Part shown: one piece after another, positions 1-10,344 of the stretch
Layout: each line of letters starts with the position of its first letter
Position numbering within the stretch: position 1 is the stretch's first letter
Assembly: GCA_020747015.1 (NCBI GenBank)
Contig: JAGTJM010000091.1
Location: 47,500-111,499 of the forward strand
Direction of reading: 5' to 3'
Origin: Pyrenochaeta sp. MPI-SDFR-AT-0127
Lineage: Eukaryota; Ascomycota; Dothideomycetes; Pleosporales; Cucurbitariaceae
Length of the DNA stretch: 64,000 bases
Position numbers and translations under genes: made by a program
Notes under the pieces: model-generated
What the model saw: the letters and a program-made list of their open reading frames with translations, nothing else
Told to the model about the DNA's origin: nothing
The model's database searches: none

Positions 1-585
1 CGTCGCCTGGTTTCAACAGCCTTGGTCCCAGCGCAAAAGTAAGTGAATTGCTGACCATAGCATTGATGAGAAAGTAGGATTCGGCGCGATCCAAGGCGTC
101 AGCCGACGAGTCCCCACCAATGATGATGGCATCAAGTATTTGAGTTTGTTTGAGCGACTCGATGAGCAAAAGAGGCAGGCTGGTTGTGTTATTGAAGGCG
201 ATGGCTGGTGCTACCCAGCTTGGAAGTTTGAATATGCGCGTGAGGATGCGGCCGACGCAGATCGATAGAAGGGTGTAGGTAATGGACCATACTGTGCATC
301 GTCTGATTAGCACCAGTACTCACACGCACACGGCGGAACACACATACTCAGAATGGGCACATATCGAACTCCCGTATCCTTGTGTAAATTCGACCCAATC
401 TTGTAGATGAGTAATGCTGGGAGGAACATGCGCACACATAACTTCGACACCTCTTTGGCCGCATTGACGGATAGCAAATTGCACTGTGCAGCTACCACGC
501 CGAAAACGATTGTGATTAGTACCGAGAAAGCAGCCTGGATGGCGCCCAAGAATGGGACTATTAGTTCAGAAGCGTCGACTCCCAT
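1..585 (-). CDS. Auxin efflux carrier-like permease, 5' part only (runs off left edge)
   Basis: N-terminal part of a membrane transport protein of the auxin efflux carrier (AEC/PIN-like, yeast Ecm3-like) family, integral in a cellular membrane; substrate unknown. The ATG is at 585. Exon 1 (585-348) encodes a hydrophobic helix with the AEC-typical stretch 'ITIVFGVVAAQ' followed by 'VRMFLPALLIYKIG'. An intron from 347 to 292 (donor GTATGT, acceptor CACAG) restores phase, and exon 2 (291-1) continues with 'WSITYTLLSICVGRIL' and 'VAPAIAFNNTTSLPLLLIES', the conserved N-N/T region of this family. The ORF is still open at base 1, so the C-terminal half lies outside the window. Family assignment is firm; the transported compound cannot be read from the sequence. 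Confidence 0.85.
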
Positions 586-1749
586 GTTGAGATTGAACTA
601 GATAGCCAGTGAAATACAGTTGAAAGATCAAAGAGTAGAATCACAGCCAAATCGCTGCGTGTGAGGTGCCCGTGGATCTTAAATCTCGAATCGACATCGG
701 TTCCACACAATAAGAACCACATCGTAAACATAGCGCCGTGGCATTGGGTTGGCGTTCACGCCTACAAAAGATATCGCAGGGGGGGTTTGTCGCGCCGACG
801 TCATTGTGCATGGGCGTCCAGGAACGCGGTTGGTGTCGCGTGCGCAGCTGAGCCGTTGCTCGTCGCCCGTGTTTCAATAGATCAAGGCAGCTGCGACTGG
901 GCTCCCTGGGCGCCGAGCAGAGTAGAGCACGTACTGCAAGCTCTTGCGCGAATATGGGGATGGAAGAGGATGGTCATGTCCGCGGAAGGATGGCCAGAGA
1001 CAATTGGCGTCGTCCCGGCTAAAGCTTTGCCTCTCCCTTTTCCACCATACAGACAACTTCGCACTTGGGGGCTGAGAAAAGAGCAGTACCCTTAGGCCAT
1101 GATTGTGATAGTCAATATTCGCCTACCCAGTTGTCTGAAGAAGCTTTCCCAGACCAGAACACGTGGTCTAGTCAAGCTAGTAACTGAGCCAGGAAATGCT
1201 CACATAAGCACGAACAAGCGCAGCCATAGAAGCTTGACATCAGGATGGGTTACAGCTCTATCTCGATGTAACCAATGTTTCTCACATTTGACAGGAAGTC
1301 TACGACAGAGTCAGAAAACGAATACATCACGAGGCTTAGGACACAAAATTCGCCTGGGGATTGGGCGTAATCCTGCTCAATACCTTGAGCTTTCCCGTCA
1401 CCCAGTAGCGTCGCTCGTCAAGAGTCTAAGCCAGTGCCATCGCATCAAGCTAGCATAAAATACCTGGAGGATGGCATTCGTAGCCAGTGGTAATTGCGAC
1501 GAGCGCATCGTCACTAAACATGGCGCCGCTGTGGTTTTCGCTCTCAATTCTACGAAGGCAGGAATACGACTAAGGTCACTCCTGCATGACGAGACACCTG
1601 GAGAGGCCCACCACACAAAGGGCCCTCGCATAACGAAGCGCGCATCAATAACTTGAAAATATATTAGTTCCTCCCACTAGACAAATGAGGTTATAGATTT
1701 CAGAGTAAAGATCGTTCGCTCATAGCAAATGTGTAAACAGTGACTATTG
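586..1749. other. Intergenic, no gene seen
   Basis: The stretch separates the divergent start of the AEC permease from the 3' end of the HET gene. ORFs of up to 144 codons exist on both strands, but none shows a recognisable domain, plausible splice continuation or compositional pattern. No tRNA or repeat was seen. Confidence 0.5.
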
Positions 1750-3570
1750 TCACCGTATAAGAAAGTCCTTCTCCTCAATAGAATTAGCATTCTTGAGAAA
1801 TTCACCCTCCATAATGTCGTCCGTATATGCAACAGTTACGAGCTTGTATACTCCATCTGCACAAGGTCTGAGAACGACAGGAAATTTGCATCCAAACAGG
1901 ATACACACAAGGTCACCGGCCTGAATATTTCGGCTAGCCATCCCAATGTAGTGCGTGTCGGTCGTAAAGAAGCAGCGTCTCTTGATATTCCATACAGTCC
2001 GGATGCAGGCAGTCATGGCGATCTGGATTTGGATCTCTTTCAGGGGGTATTGCTGGAGTATCGCTTCTCCTTCACCCGACATACCCACGGCCAAGAACTC
2101 CGCAAGAAAGGCATAGCCATTAACATTTGGTTCAACATTTGCAACGTCTTTTACGAGGTCGTTAAATTGCTGTCCATCAGCAACAGCTTTCCACACGTCA
2201 CCTGCCATCACCTTAGAGAGTGCTGTGTGTCGTCCCACGCGCTCTTCCCAAGCGTCGATAGCAGTTCTTGTGAAGACCATCATGTCCTCGAGAAGCGTAA
2301 CCATAGCTTCGTCCCTTGCAGATTTACCTTCTTCCGGGTTCACTCCCTCTATCACCGCCCCGCAGGTAGGCATTTGAATTATCTTAATGCGGCCAACCAC
2401 AGTCCCGGTTTGCTTGATTGTACCACTATCAGGATCGTGACATAGCTCAAAAATCTCCCGCCCGGTTGTCGCCCCGGCATCCTTTGGATCATCCCGGGGT
2501 ATCCACTGCCGGGGAGCCCCTGGATGCTGTAGCCAGTGGTTCGTTGAGAAATCCACACACCAGGAAGGCTGAAGCGATGTTCCTTCCCCAATCGCGTACA
2601 GAAGCCAGTCGAGATCTTTCCGACTCTTGAAAATGCTAATCATGGCCTTTTGGTAAACCCAGAGGGCTGATTTTGAATAGTCAGGCTCTAACTCCTCCAA
2701 TCGAGGGTCCGAAACCAACCCCAGAAGAGCATATATGCGATCACGAGGATCGGATGCATCTCGATCCGCTGTAGAGAGTAGCAAGTTTGCTAAAATCACT
2801 TTCTCCCCATTCGCGCGGTGGACTCGAATCATATTGAAATAGAGGAGTATCGTAGCATTGGGCAAAGAATGAGTGTTTGGTGTGCCGAAAATGTCCAAAA
2901 CTGAGAGGTTTTCCAGGGTGCGATTGACGGCTTCCCATGAAGCGCTTTTGTTTCCACAGAGAACCATCGAACCCGGGCCCGCAGCAAGGGCTTCTTGGAG
3001 CGTCCACATGCGAGTCCACCACGAGCGGTGGAAAAGCTTCCCAATCCTCATGACGTCCAGCCCGTGGTATTTTTCTCGCATGGTCGGCTTGTCGGAGCCT
3101 TCAAGATTCTCCATGGCGTAGTCACTGTCGTTGTTTCCTTTTCCAAGCCAAATGAGAACCCTGGACGCATTGGAATAGATGTTGTACATTTGCCGCACTT
3201 GATGATTTTTCTCGTCGGGACAATTTTGATTGATACAAACGGCGTCCACCCAAAGGATGCGAGGATCAGAAGGAGACCTCAATTGGCAGAGAGCATCAAA
3301 GAGATTTTGAGAAACTCTTAACTCTTCGTCGCCGATCAGGAGAGCATGAGTGTTTGTCTGATCACCCCAAGTGTATGACAGTGCTTCATAGGCAGGTGAC
3401 TTCAGCGAGGTCACGATCTCCAGCCCAGCTCGAATGGTTGCAGTCTTGTCTCTAGATGGCAGAAGTGTCAGGAGCCGAATTTGTGGTAACGAATAGTCAA
3501 AAGAGCTGTAACAGTATGCTGCATTGGCATTGGAGCCGCTCGTCGGTTTTGTCATTGATCCCGGGTCCAT
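1750..3570 (-). CDS. Heterokaryon incompatibility (HET) domain protein
   Basis: Intronless 606-residue HET-domain protein (PF06985). In fungi these proteins trigger or modulate non-self recognition and programmed cell death after hyphal fusion. Visible motifs: 'YEALSYTWGD' at about residues 61-70 and 'WVDAVCINQ' at about 107-115, the two hallmark blocks, followed by 'VRQMYNIYSNASRVLIWLG' and 'FHRSWWTRMWTLQEAL' which complete the domain by about residue 200. The remaining ~400 residues are the usual poorly conserved C-terminal part, containing 'DPRDRIYALLGLV'. The frame is open upstream to 3603 but only through a TTG; the first ATG is at 3570, with a second in-frame Met at 3555. No signal peptide or membrane helix is seen. 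HET genes are numerous and fast-evolving in Pezizomycotina, so the allele or partner cannot be named. Confidence 0.93.
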   Translation of the reverse strand: MDPGSMTKPTSGSNANAAYCYSSFDYSLPQIRLLTLLPSRDKTATIRAGLEIVTSLKSPAYEALSYTWGDQTNTHALLIGDEELRVSQNLFDALCQLRSPSDPRILWVDAVCINQNCPDEKNHQVRQMYNIYSNASRVLIWLGKGNNDSDYAMENLEGSDKPTMREKYHGLDVMRIGKLFHRSWWTRMWTLQEALAAGPGSMVLCGNKSASWEAVNRTLENLSVLDIFGTPNTHSLPNATILLYFNMIRVHRANGEKVILANLLLSTADRDASDPRDRIYALLGLVSDPRLEELEPDYSKSALWVYQKAMISIFKSRKDLDWLLYAIGEGTSLQPSWCVDFSTNHWLQHPGAPRQWIPRDDPKDAGATTGREIFELCHDPDSGTIKQTGTVVGRIKIIQMPTCGAVIEGVNPEEGKSARDEAMVTLLEDMMVFTRTAIDAWEERVGRHTALSKVMAGDVWKAVADGQQFNDLVKDVANVEPNVNGYAFLAEFLAVGMSGEGEAILQQYPLKEIQIQIAMTACIRTVWNIKRRCFFTTDTHYIGMASRNIQAGDLVCILFGCKFPVVLRPCADGVYKLVTVAYTDDIMEGEFLKNANSIEEKDFLIR

Positions 3571-6261
3571 GATCGATAGGTGCCTCAAAAACACTGTCTG
3601 CAATGTATGGTCAGCGTTGCCGTAAAGATATTTCTGTCAAGACTACGAGCGCAACGAAAACAAGTATCGAAGACGATTGGAGCCTGGGAGCAAATTAGAC
3701 CGCCAATCCTAGACTATTGCTGAAGCAATAAGTTTGAAGGTATTTAGAATCGTGAACTGGAAGTTGGTGGGTTGCGAATAACAGGCTTAGATTGTACTGG
3801 TGTTAAGCATGGGGTAATTGACACTTCGTCTCTCTGATTGTCTGATGAGGTCCTCTGTCTCCTGGGCTCAGCTCCCGGTTACAGATTGCGGTGGTTTATG
3901 TTTTTGTAAGCCAGAAAGGCTGTGTTGCTTTTTCAAGGTATTGATTAAGCCGGGGGTCCTAGGTTCGCTAAGCCACGTACCCATCCTCCAATTAGCGGTT
4001 GTGTTGAGGCGGCTGAGCCTACAGGTGGCGGTCAAGAGGTGGGGAAAATGGCTCAGAGAGTGTTACGACCCGGCACGAGCAATTTCCATAGCTGTACTCA
4101 AGTAGCTAATGAGTAAGTGAGAAGGAAGGAACGTGTTCGGGATCCTGGACATTCCGCTACGCAGAGATCACACCATCACGAACAGAAAGTCGCATAGAGT
4201 TCATGCGGTTTGATTTGCCCTGCGGTGTTGCTGCTCCGCTGGGCAAAGCTATTATGTCTGCAATATTGAGGGCCCAAGGCTCCCGAGATACGATCTGGTC
4301 GTGGCTGGTGCCTAGAATCTCTGCACCAACAGCCTTGCTCTCTGGCCTTGAACTTACCCGCTTAAACTACGACTGAGAAGTACTCTCTTATACGGTAGCA
4401 GGCCACGTGCCCAGGACAGCTATGATTAGCTCCCGAGATGACTACGAGCTCTGCTCGCCAACTCGCAACCAAACCTGAGTCGTGGTAGCGCTCCAAGAGT
4501 TTGATGTGAGCCTTCTTAAACCGCAGCTATGCTATTCTCATTTTCTATTACAATGAAGAAGTGGTGGCCTTTCTTCTTTAACCTACTTGATAAGGTATTA
4601 TGGTACTACTGAAGCGCAACGAGCTCAAATATCCAGAAAACTTGCTCGGTCTATAATCTTCACATATCTATCTACAGCTTGACAGATTCTAGACGAGACG
4701 CACAAACTCTTGAGTAGATCAGAGGCTGTTTGAACTAACGCTGTAATTAACAGGTGCGCGCAGTGGAAGATGGTATTACAGGGTACGTTGGAATTTTCTC
4801 TAGAAGATATCAAGCACAGACTAAGTTCAGGATTCAAGGCGTCTATTCTGAGATATTTGCGACTCTTGATTGTTGTTGGCTCTGTTATGGTGGAAAGCAC
4901 TAGCGGTGTCTCGCCATACAGTGACAGACGTTAGTGCACTCTTGGGCTAGCTGGGCTAATTGAGAGCTAAGTTGTGAACAATTATTGAAACTAGGAAACT
5001 TTTTAAGGGCGTTCAGTTACTACAGCAGAGGCCTAGTATGGCCGCGTCATCCCCTTTCTCAGTGTGAGGAGCACTTCAAGTCTTCGTTTTCTACCCCCCA
5101 GTCCCAGAATCCCTTCATCTCCACGTCGTGTACACACTACGGGGCGTAATAATTGTTCCATTGCCGATTGTGCTGAGAAGAACGGGCGGCTCAAACGGCC
5201 TTGGACAAAGCGCGCGAGTTGCATTCACCGGCCTCGGACCCAAAACAATCTGATCCACACGAGGATGTCGTTGAGGTCGACTGGAAGCTCAAGAACAAGT
5301 CAACATCAGGTGGAAAAGAACGTGATTCGCCAATGGTCTTTGAAAACTTACAACAAGGCTGCTGAGGCAGCTCGGTTGATGTATGTTGGGCCATTTTCAA
5401 ACTTAGAAGGCAATGTAGGGTTGGCCCGTAGTCGTAGGTGCTCTTGAGGGATATGGTGCGTATAGTTGTCTTTATCATCCATATGCGATCGGTTTATATA
5501 CTCATTCGTGGCCCACGGTTGACCGCCAGGTTCTGTGCACGCAATTAGAATCGTCGGCTTCACCGTGACTATTTGCGAGGCTCAATGTAGCACTTCTGAG
5601 CTTGCCACCAATCACGATACACTTCTCAGCCTTAGCATGTAGCTCTTGTATTGCAGTGGGTTTGACAAGTACGGCGAGGCCAGTGTGGTTACATTTCATC
5701 TAGAATCAATTCGCCGCTTACTGTGGGTCAAAAACAAAGACTGCATCAAGCTGATACGTTGGTGTTGCTGACTGGCGGAACGTGCCGAATTTTTGTTAGG
5801 ACACGGAGGACTTCGCTTATGAAAGTCAGAGGGAGCTGAGATAGTCGGAGTTCACAAAGGATGCACACCCTAGTCCAATGTGCAGAACATGTACCAATTG
5901 CTACCGAATTCAGAGGGACAATCCAGAGGTGAACTGATAAGCTGGCAGGACTGACCGCTCCCTCACCAAGGAGGCTTCGGTTGAAGTCAGCTCACTGATG
6001 GGTGTACATGGTGGGTAATGGGGCACATCCTTCATGGCTGTCTTCCACACGGTGAGTGCGTTCGGCCATGTTCTCTGACATTATTTCTTCGAATGGGCCA
6101 GCGGCGCACAGCTCGGTTGCGGTGGCCGATGAGTTGCTGTTGCCGCGTCCCAGATGCCGACGGCCGTAAATTCCGTTCCTGCAAAGCTCGAACCTTGACT
6201 TCCCCGCACATTGCTCCACGTCAAAACCCGTGGTTTGCCCACTCTTCGCACGAAATTACCG
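3571..6261. other. Gene-poor 2.7-kb gap
   Basis: No convincing coding sequence, tRNA or repeat is seen between the HET gene and the Zn2Cys6 regulator. Scattered ORFs of 60-134 codons lack domains and splice partners. A minus-strand 65-codon frame at 5502-5699 has a vague thioesterase-like look but no active-site block, so it was not called. The last few hundred bases should hold the promoter of the regulator. Confidence 0.5.
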
Positions 6262-8148
6262 ATGGATCCATCAACCTCCCCTGGACGACCACGCAAGCGT
6301 CGTGCCATCAATGCTTGCGTCGCTTGCCGAATCTCCAAGGTGCGATGCGATGGGAACCGGCCCTGCCAGCGCTGCGACAGAAATGCAGTTCCTTGTCAGT
6401 ATCACAGTGCCGTAAAGGATGAGACTTCTTTGCGTATTGAAAAACTCGAAAGTAAAGTGATTGCTCTGGGCGAAAAAGTAGACGATATTAGCAGCAGGGG
6501 CAATGCCACTCGCCCGGATCAAGTTCTGGCGCCGATGGCGCCTCATTCGCGTGATCGCAATGCTGCTTCCACTGCTGTCGAGGCTGGACTCTTTACGTGG
6601 AGCCAGGCTACAGTATGGTTTCAAAGGTACATAACAATGTGATCATGCCTGAAGACATCGCTAAGCTTGAGTTAGCTTCTTCTCTGGTAGTGTAAGATCA
6701 AACACTGCCCATCAGCGATTGAGTCTGACAACCATAGCATTACTTAGTGCCTATATTTTGCGAAAGACATGATACTATTGAATCTGTTTCATCCCGAAGC
6801 CCATTTCTCTTCGACGTTATAGTCGGCATTGGTTGCCGGGCTGAAGAGGGTTTCAACTCGACGACGTACCGCCAACTCCAATCGCGAGCCCGAGACCAGA
6901 TTACGAACCTGCTCGTCAACACGAACGTCCCTTCCCTTGAAGACGTTCAAGCGATCACCCTGATGGCTGCCTATTCCGAGAATAGCTTTGTGCTAGTTGC
7001 TCTGGCATTGAGATTTGCAATGCAACTGGGCTTGCCTCGAGCCGTTGATCAGCTGGTCGCTCGAGGGCACAGCAGATCAGGACCAGTTGATAGTGAAGAA
7101 CGCGAACTCTATCGCCTTTGCAGAATCTGGCATGGAATTTGTAACCTGGAACTCTTGTATGTTCTTTGCAATGACAAACTGTAGGAAGTGCTGATCGCTA
7201 TGTAGCTTCTCGCTCGACGGTGGCAAGCTTCCTAGCATGGTTCTTCACACTTCGTCAAGAAAGATTAGAAGTCTTGTCACTCATCCGGCGCGTACTGAAG
7301 TAGATGTGCGACTGTTATCACAGATTGAGCTTAATATCATTCGCGCAGATGCCTATAACAAGATCACACTCCACGCTGGCGACTCATTGCTGCCGCAAGA
7401 CGAAACTGAGCTCCGAAGAGTAGTAGACGACACAGGCGTGGAGCTTACACTTTGGCTCGAGGAGTGGGCAGCAGTTGTTTCGACCGAGCCCATACCACAT
7501 CAACGATCGATTGCTCTACAAAATCTGCATATACAACGGGAATGGGCCATGATGACTCTGCATCTCAAAGCCATCACGACATCTGGTATTGAGAATATCG
7601 CATTCATGACGGAATTCCAGCGGGATTTCGTTCGTCGGGCCAAAGAAGCGGCCGCTCGACACCTACACCACGTCCTTGAAGATTCATCTTCGCCATACTC
7701 ATCACCTACGCTACGCGCTCAAAGCCATGGATCTACCTACCTCAGTACTTTCAGGTGGACCTTGGATTACGTCTGGGCCAAATGCGCATTTTCAATTCTC
7801 CTTGTGCTTAAACTCGCCATCTTGCTCCGCGACCCTGTACCATCGGTGATGCAACTCCTGCGTGATGCTCATAGGGTGTTGGAGGAGCTTAAGAGAGTTA
7901 CCGTCGGCCATATTGCATATTTTCAGATACTCCAAACCAGTATCGAGAAATGCGAAGCTGCACTTACAGAGTATGCTACACAACAGAACACCAGTTCCGA
8001 GTCGGACAGAAATGGGGTTGCTGAAGATGAATTCCAAGGATATGTCCCGAACGAGTTTGTATTTGAATGGGATTTCCCGGGCCTCAGTTTGAAACATATG
8101 CCGCTTGGGTGGCAAGACCTATTCATCAACATTGATAGCCTTTTCTAA
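6262..8148 (+). CDS. Zn(II)2Cys6 fungal transcription factor
   Basis: Nuclear DNA-binding regulator of about 570 residues, proposed exons 6262-6612, 6738-7156 and 7206-8148. The N-terminus has a basic GRPRKRR run and then the binuclear zinc cluster C-x2-C-x6-C-x5-C-x2-C-x5-C within residues ~12-43 ('ACVACRISKVRCDGNRPCQR' begins it), followed by a short coiled-coil segment ('LESKVIALGEKVDDI'). The middle part ('VPIFCERHDTIESVSSRSPF', 'LMAAYSENSFVLVALALRFA') is the fungal-specific regulatory domain. The second intron (GTATGT donor at 7157, acceptor before 7206) is clear; the first is less so, because the donor at 6613 was chosen only because it keeps phase with the acceptor before 6738. An upstream in-frame ATG at 6211 is possible, but 6262 lies just ahead of the basic region. 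It sits beside an MFS carrier and a GH31 enzyme, so it may be their pathway-specific regulator (inference). Confidence 0.88.
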
Positions 8149-8351
8149 GATAATGTGGCTCATAGTAAGAATCAAACTTCGTATCGTGAACCCCTCATAG
8201 TTCAGCCGACAGGTTGTGTATCCTTCATATGGCTCGTCTGTACATATTCGTAGCACTCAGAGACTCACAGATGACAAAATAGCCATATAACATTCATATA
8301 GTCTACATTCATCACTACAGCTCCGAGCTTTTTTGGGCCACTACTCGAACC

Positions 8352-10010
8352 TCAAAAGACGTAGACGAAATCTTCGTTCTTGATGTCTGTTACATCATCA
8401 AAAGCTTTATCACCGACGCCGCTCGCTTGTACATTTTCAATCTCTTCAGAGTCCGATGGCCGACTTTCACCCATACTCGTGTCAACAATGACTGCCGACT
8501 TGCCCATGCTCTCACGAGTTACCGCATGCTTGCGGTTCAATACTTTTATCCAGCAAACCGCAAATACGACGAAGACGATGATTGCCACGAATAGAGCAAG
8601 ATTCGCCCGCAACCCGCGATAGTAGTGAGGCTTCTCCGAAGGTTTGAAGAGATGAGGACCAACAATATTTCCTGCACTAGCGCCCACGAAAAGAATGCTG
8701 GTAGTCACCTTTCTCTTTGTATCACCTCCGGTATTTTGGCCTGACCACGAGTAAATAAGTGGCGAGATACCCGGATAGAAAGAGGTCATGTAGTAGCCAA
8801 AAAGCAAGATGCCGCGGTTCTCCTTACCACGCCCAACAACCATAAGGATGATGATGCCTATGATTGGCGGAATACACAGGAGAATCAACACGGGTGATTT
8901 CTTCTTTAACCATGTAGCCAGCCAAGCGCCTCCTATGGTTGCAATTATCTGCACCGCGCCAAAGGGCATGTTGAATAGGATCGTTGCAAATTTGCCGAAA
9001 CCGAAGCTTTGAATGATGAGAGGCCCAAAAGTCGTGATACCTCCACTGGGGATACTGACAGCAGTCAGCATGGAAAACCAGAGCCATGTCTTTGGGTCCA
9101 TGAAGGCCTCAAAGACATGATCCCACTTCCATACGCGTGATGCAACACCCATTTGGTTCATTCTCAAGCGTTCGACAGCTATCAGTTTCTCGTGGTCATT
9201 CAGAAATTTGGCCTCCATCGGAGAGTCGGGCATGAAGAGGTACACAAAACCCGAGACCACTACTGTGAGTAGACCGCAGAAGAGGAAGATGATCTGGTAG
9301 GAGTGGAGGCGGTCTGACTGGATGTGGCCGAGGCCGTAGGATAAAAGGCTGCCGAGTATGTTGACAATGCCTAGCATAGCGTACCAGGCAGCATTACGAT
9401 TTGTCTGTTCTCCTCGTTTGTACCACATTTGGACCACTGCAATGAAAGCGGGCGCTAGACTGTGTTAGCAGCTGTGCACTTCTGGAATATGGAAACCGGG
9501 CTTACCAACAGCTGACTCGAAAGCACCTAGCAAGAATCTTGTCGCCATCAGACTAGCGAAGTTGGTTGCGCCGGCCATTCCACAAAGGATGCAGCCCCAT
9601 GTTAAGACCATGACGCCCATGAATTTGCCCATGCGAAGCTTGACCAAGAGCACCGCTACAATGGGTTGCATGACCAGCTGTGCTATGTACACGATGCTTC
9701 CTAGCCACGAGTATTGCTGAGAGTTCGGGTCGAGATTCGCATCTTGGATGAGGCCAAATACGGAGGCATACGAAAGTGTGGTCTTGTCTAAGCTCTGGAG
9801 GAAGTAGACCGAGAGGAGAATGGGGAGGATGACAAGGTCGATCTTGCGCAGCACCCTTTTGTTTTCTGCAGATGTGACAACGATACGCTCATTAGATGCT
9901 AAGAGCTCAGCGGCCTTATCTTTCCCTCGAGCGGTCGGGGTAGGCTTGTGAATGGACTCCGATGTCTCGACCTCAGGATTACCGATCTTCGCCGCGACTG
10001 GGATGCTCAT
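8352..10010 (-). CDS. MFS transporter, Dal5-type (anion:cation symporter family)
   Basis: Plasma-membrane carrier of 535 residues with two exons (10010-9506 and 9454-8352; donor GTAAGC, acceptor CTAG). After a ~60-residue hydrophilic N-terminus come about 12 membrane segments. The opening 'RKIDLVILPILLSVYFLQSL' followed by 'DKTTLSYASVFGL', and 'TRFLLGAFESAVAPAF' at the restored splice junction, are typical of the allantoate permease (Dal5/Tna1/vitamin H) branch, which usually carries organic anions or vitamins. The C-terminus is a ~60-residue acidic cytoplasmic tail. It is divergent from the GH31 gene across 334 bp and convergent with the Zn2Cys6 regulator, whose stop is 203 bp away. Substrate is unknown; pairing with a glycosidase suggests an acidic glycoside or its aglycone, which is inference only. 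Confidence 0.92.
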
Positions 10011-10344
10011 CTTAGTTTTTGGACAGTTAGAATGATAGTTCCGGAGAATAGTGGTGCTGAAAAACAAAGTGGAGTTCGCTGACACAATTATACGCAGTCT
10101 CCATGGGGACCCCAGATGGCCATCATTTCCTACATGGCGATAGCGTCGGCCGAAGTTGCCGACAGCCAAGGTTCAGGATCGGGGTTGCCGCAAAGGTGGG
10201 CAGGGTACAGTATTTTTCGGCTTGCAAATAAAAGAAGGACGGCCTGCTGATCAAAACTCAAGAATCATCGTTGAAAGTACCGAGTATCAAATATTTCCCG
10301 GTAAAGACCTGAATCAGACTCAGACTCATAGGCTACTTTCCACA
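10011..10344. promoter_or_regulatory. Divergent promoter (MFS / GH31) with two inverted CGG sites
   Basis: This is the only space between the MFS start codon (10010, minus) and the GH31 start codon (10345, plus), so both promoters must lie here. At 10145-10163 there is a perfect inverted repeat GTCGGC-N7-GCCGAC, which is also CGG-N9-CCG. At 10180-10190 lies a second inverted pair, CGG-N5-CCG. Inverted CGG triplets with fixed spacing are the classical target form of dimeric Zn2Cys6 activators. Use by the neighbouring regulator is inferred, not shown. Confidence 0.5.

Noticed and set aside
661..1095. 144-codon plus-strand frame
   Set aside because: No domain, no splice partner, overlapping frames on the other strand of equal quality; looks like chance.
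1747..2445. 232-codon plus-strand frame across the HET gene
   Set aside because: Antisense shadow; the HET motifs lie on the minus strand in a longer frame.
5502..5699. Minus-strand frame with a faint thioesterase (PaaI/hotdog) look
   Set aside because: Only one loosely similar segment; no HGG active-site block was found upstream within plausible intron distance.
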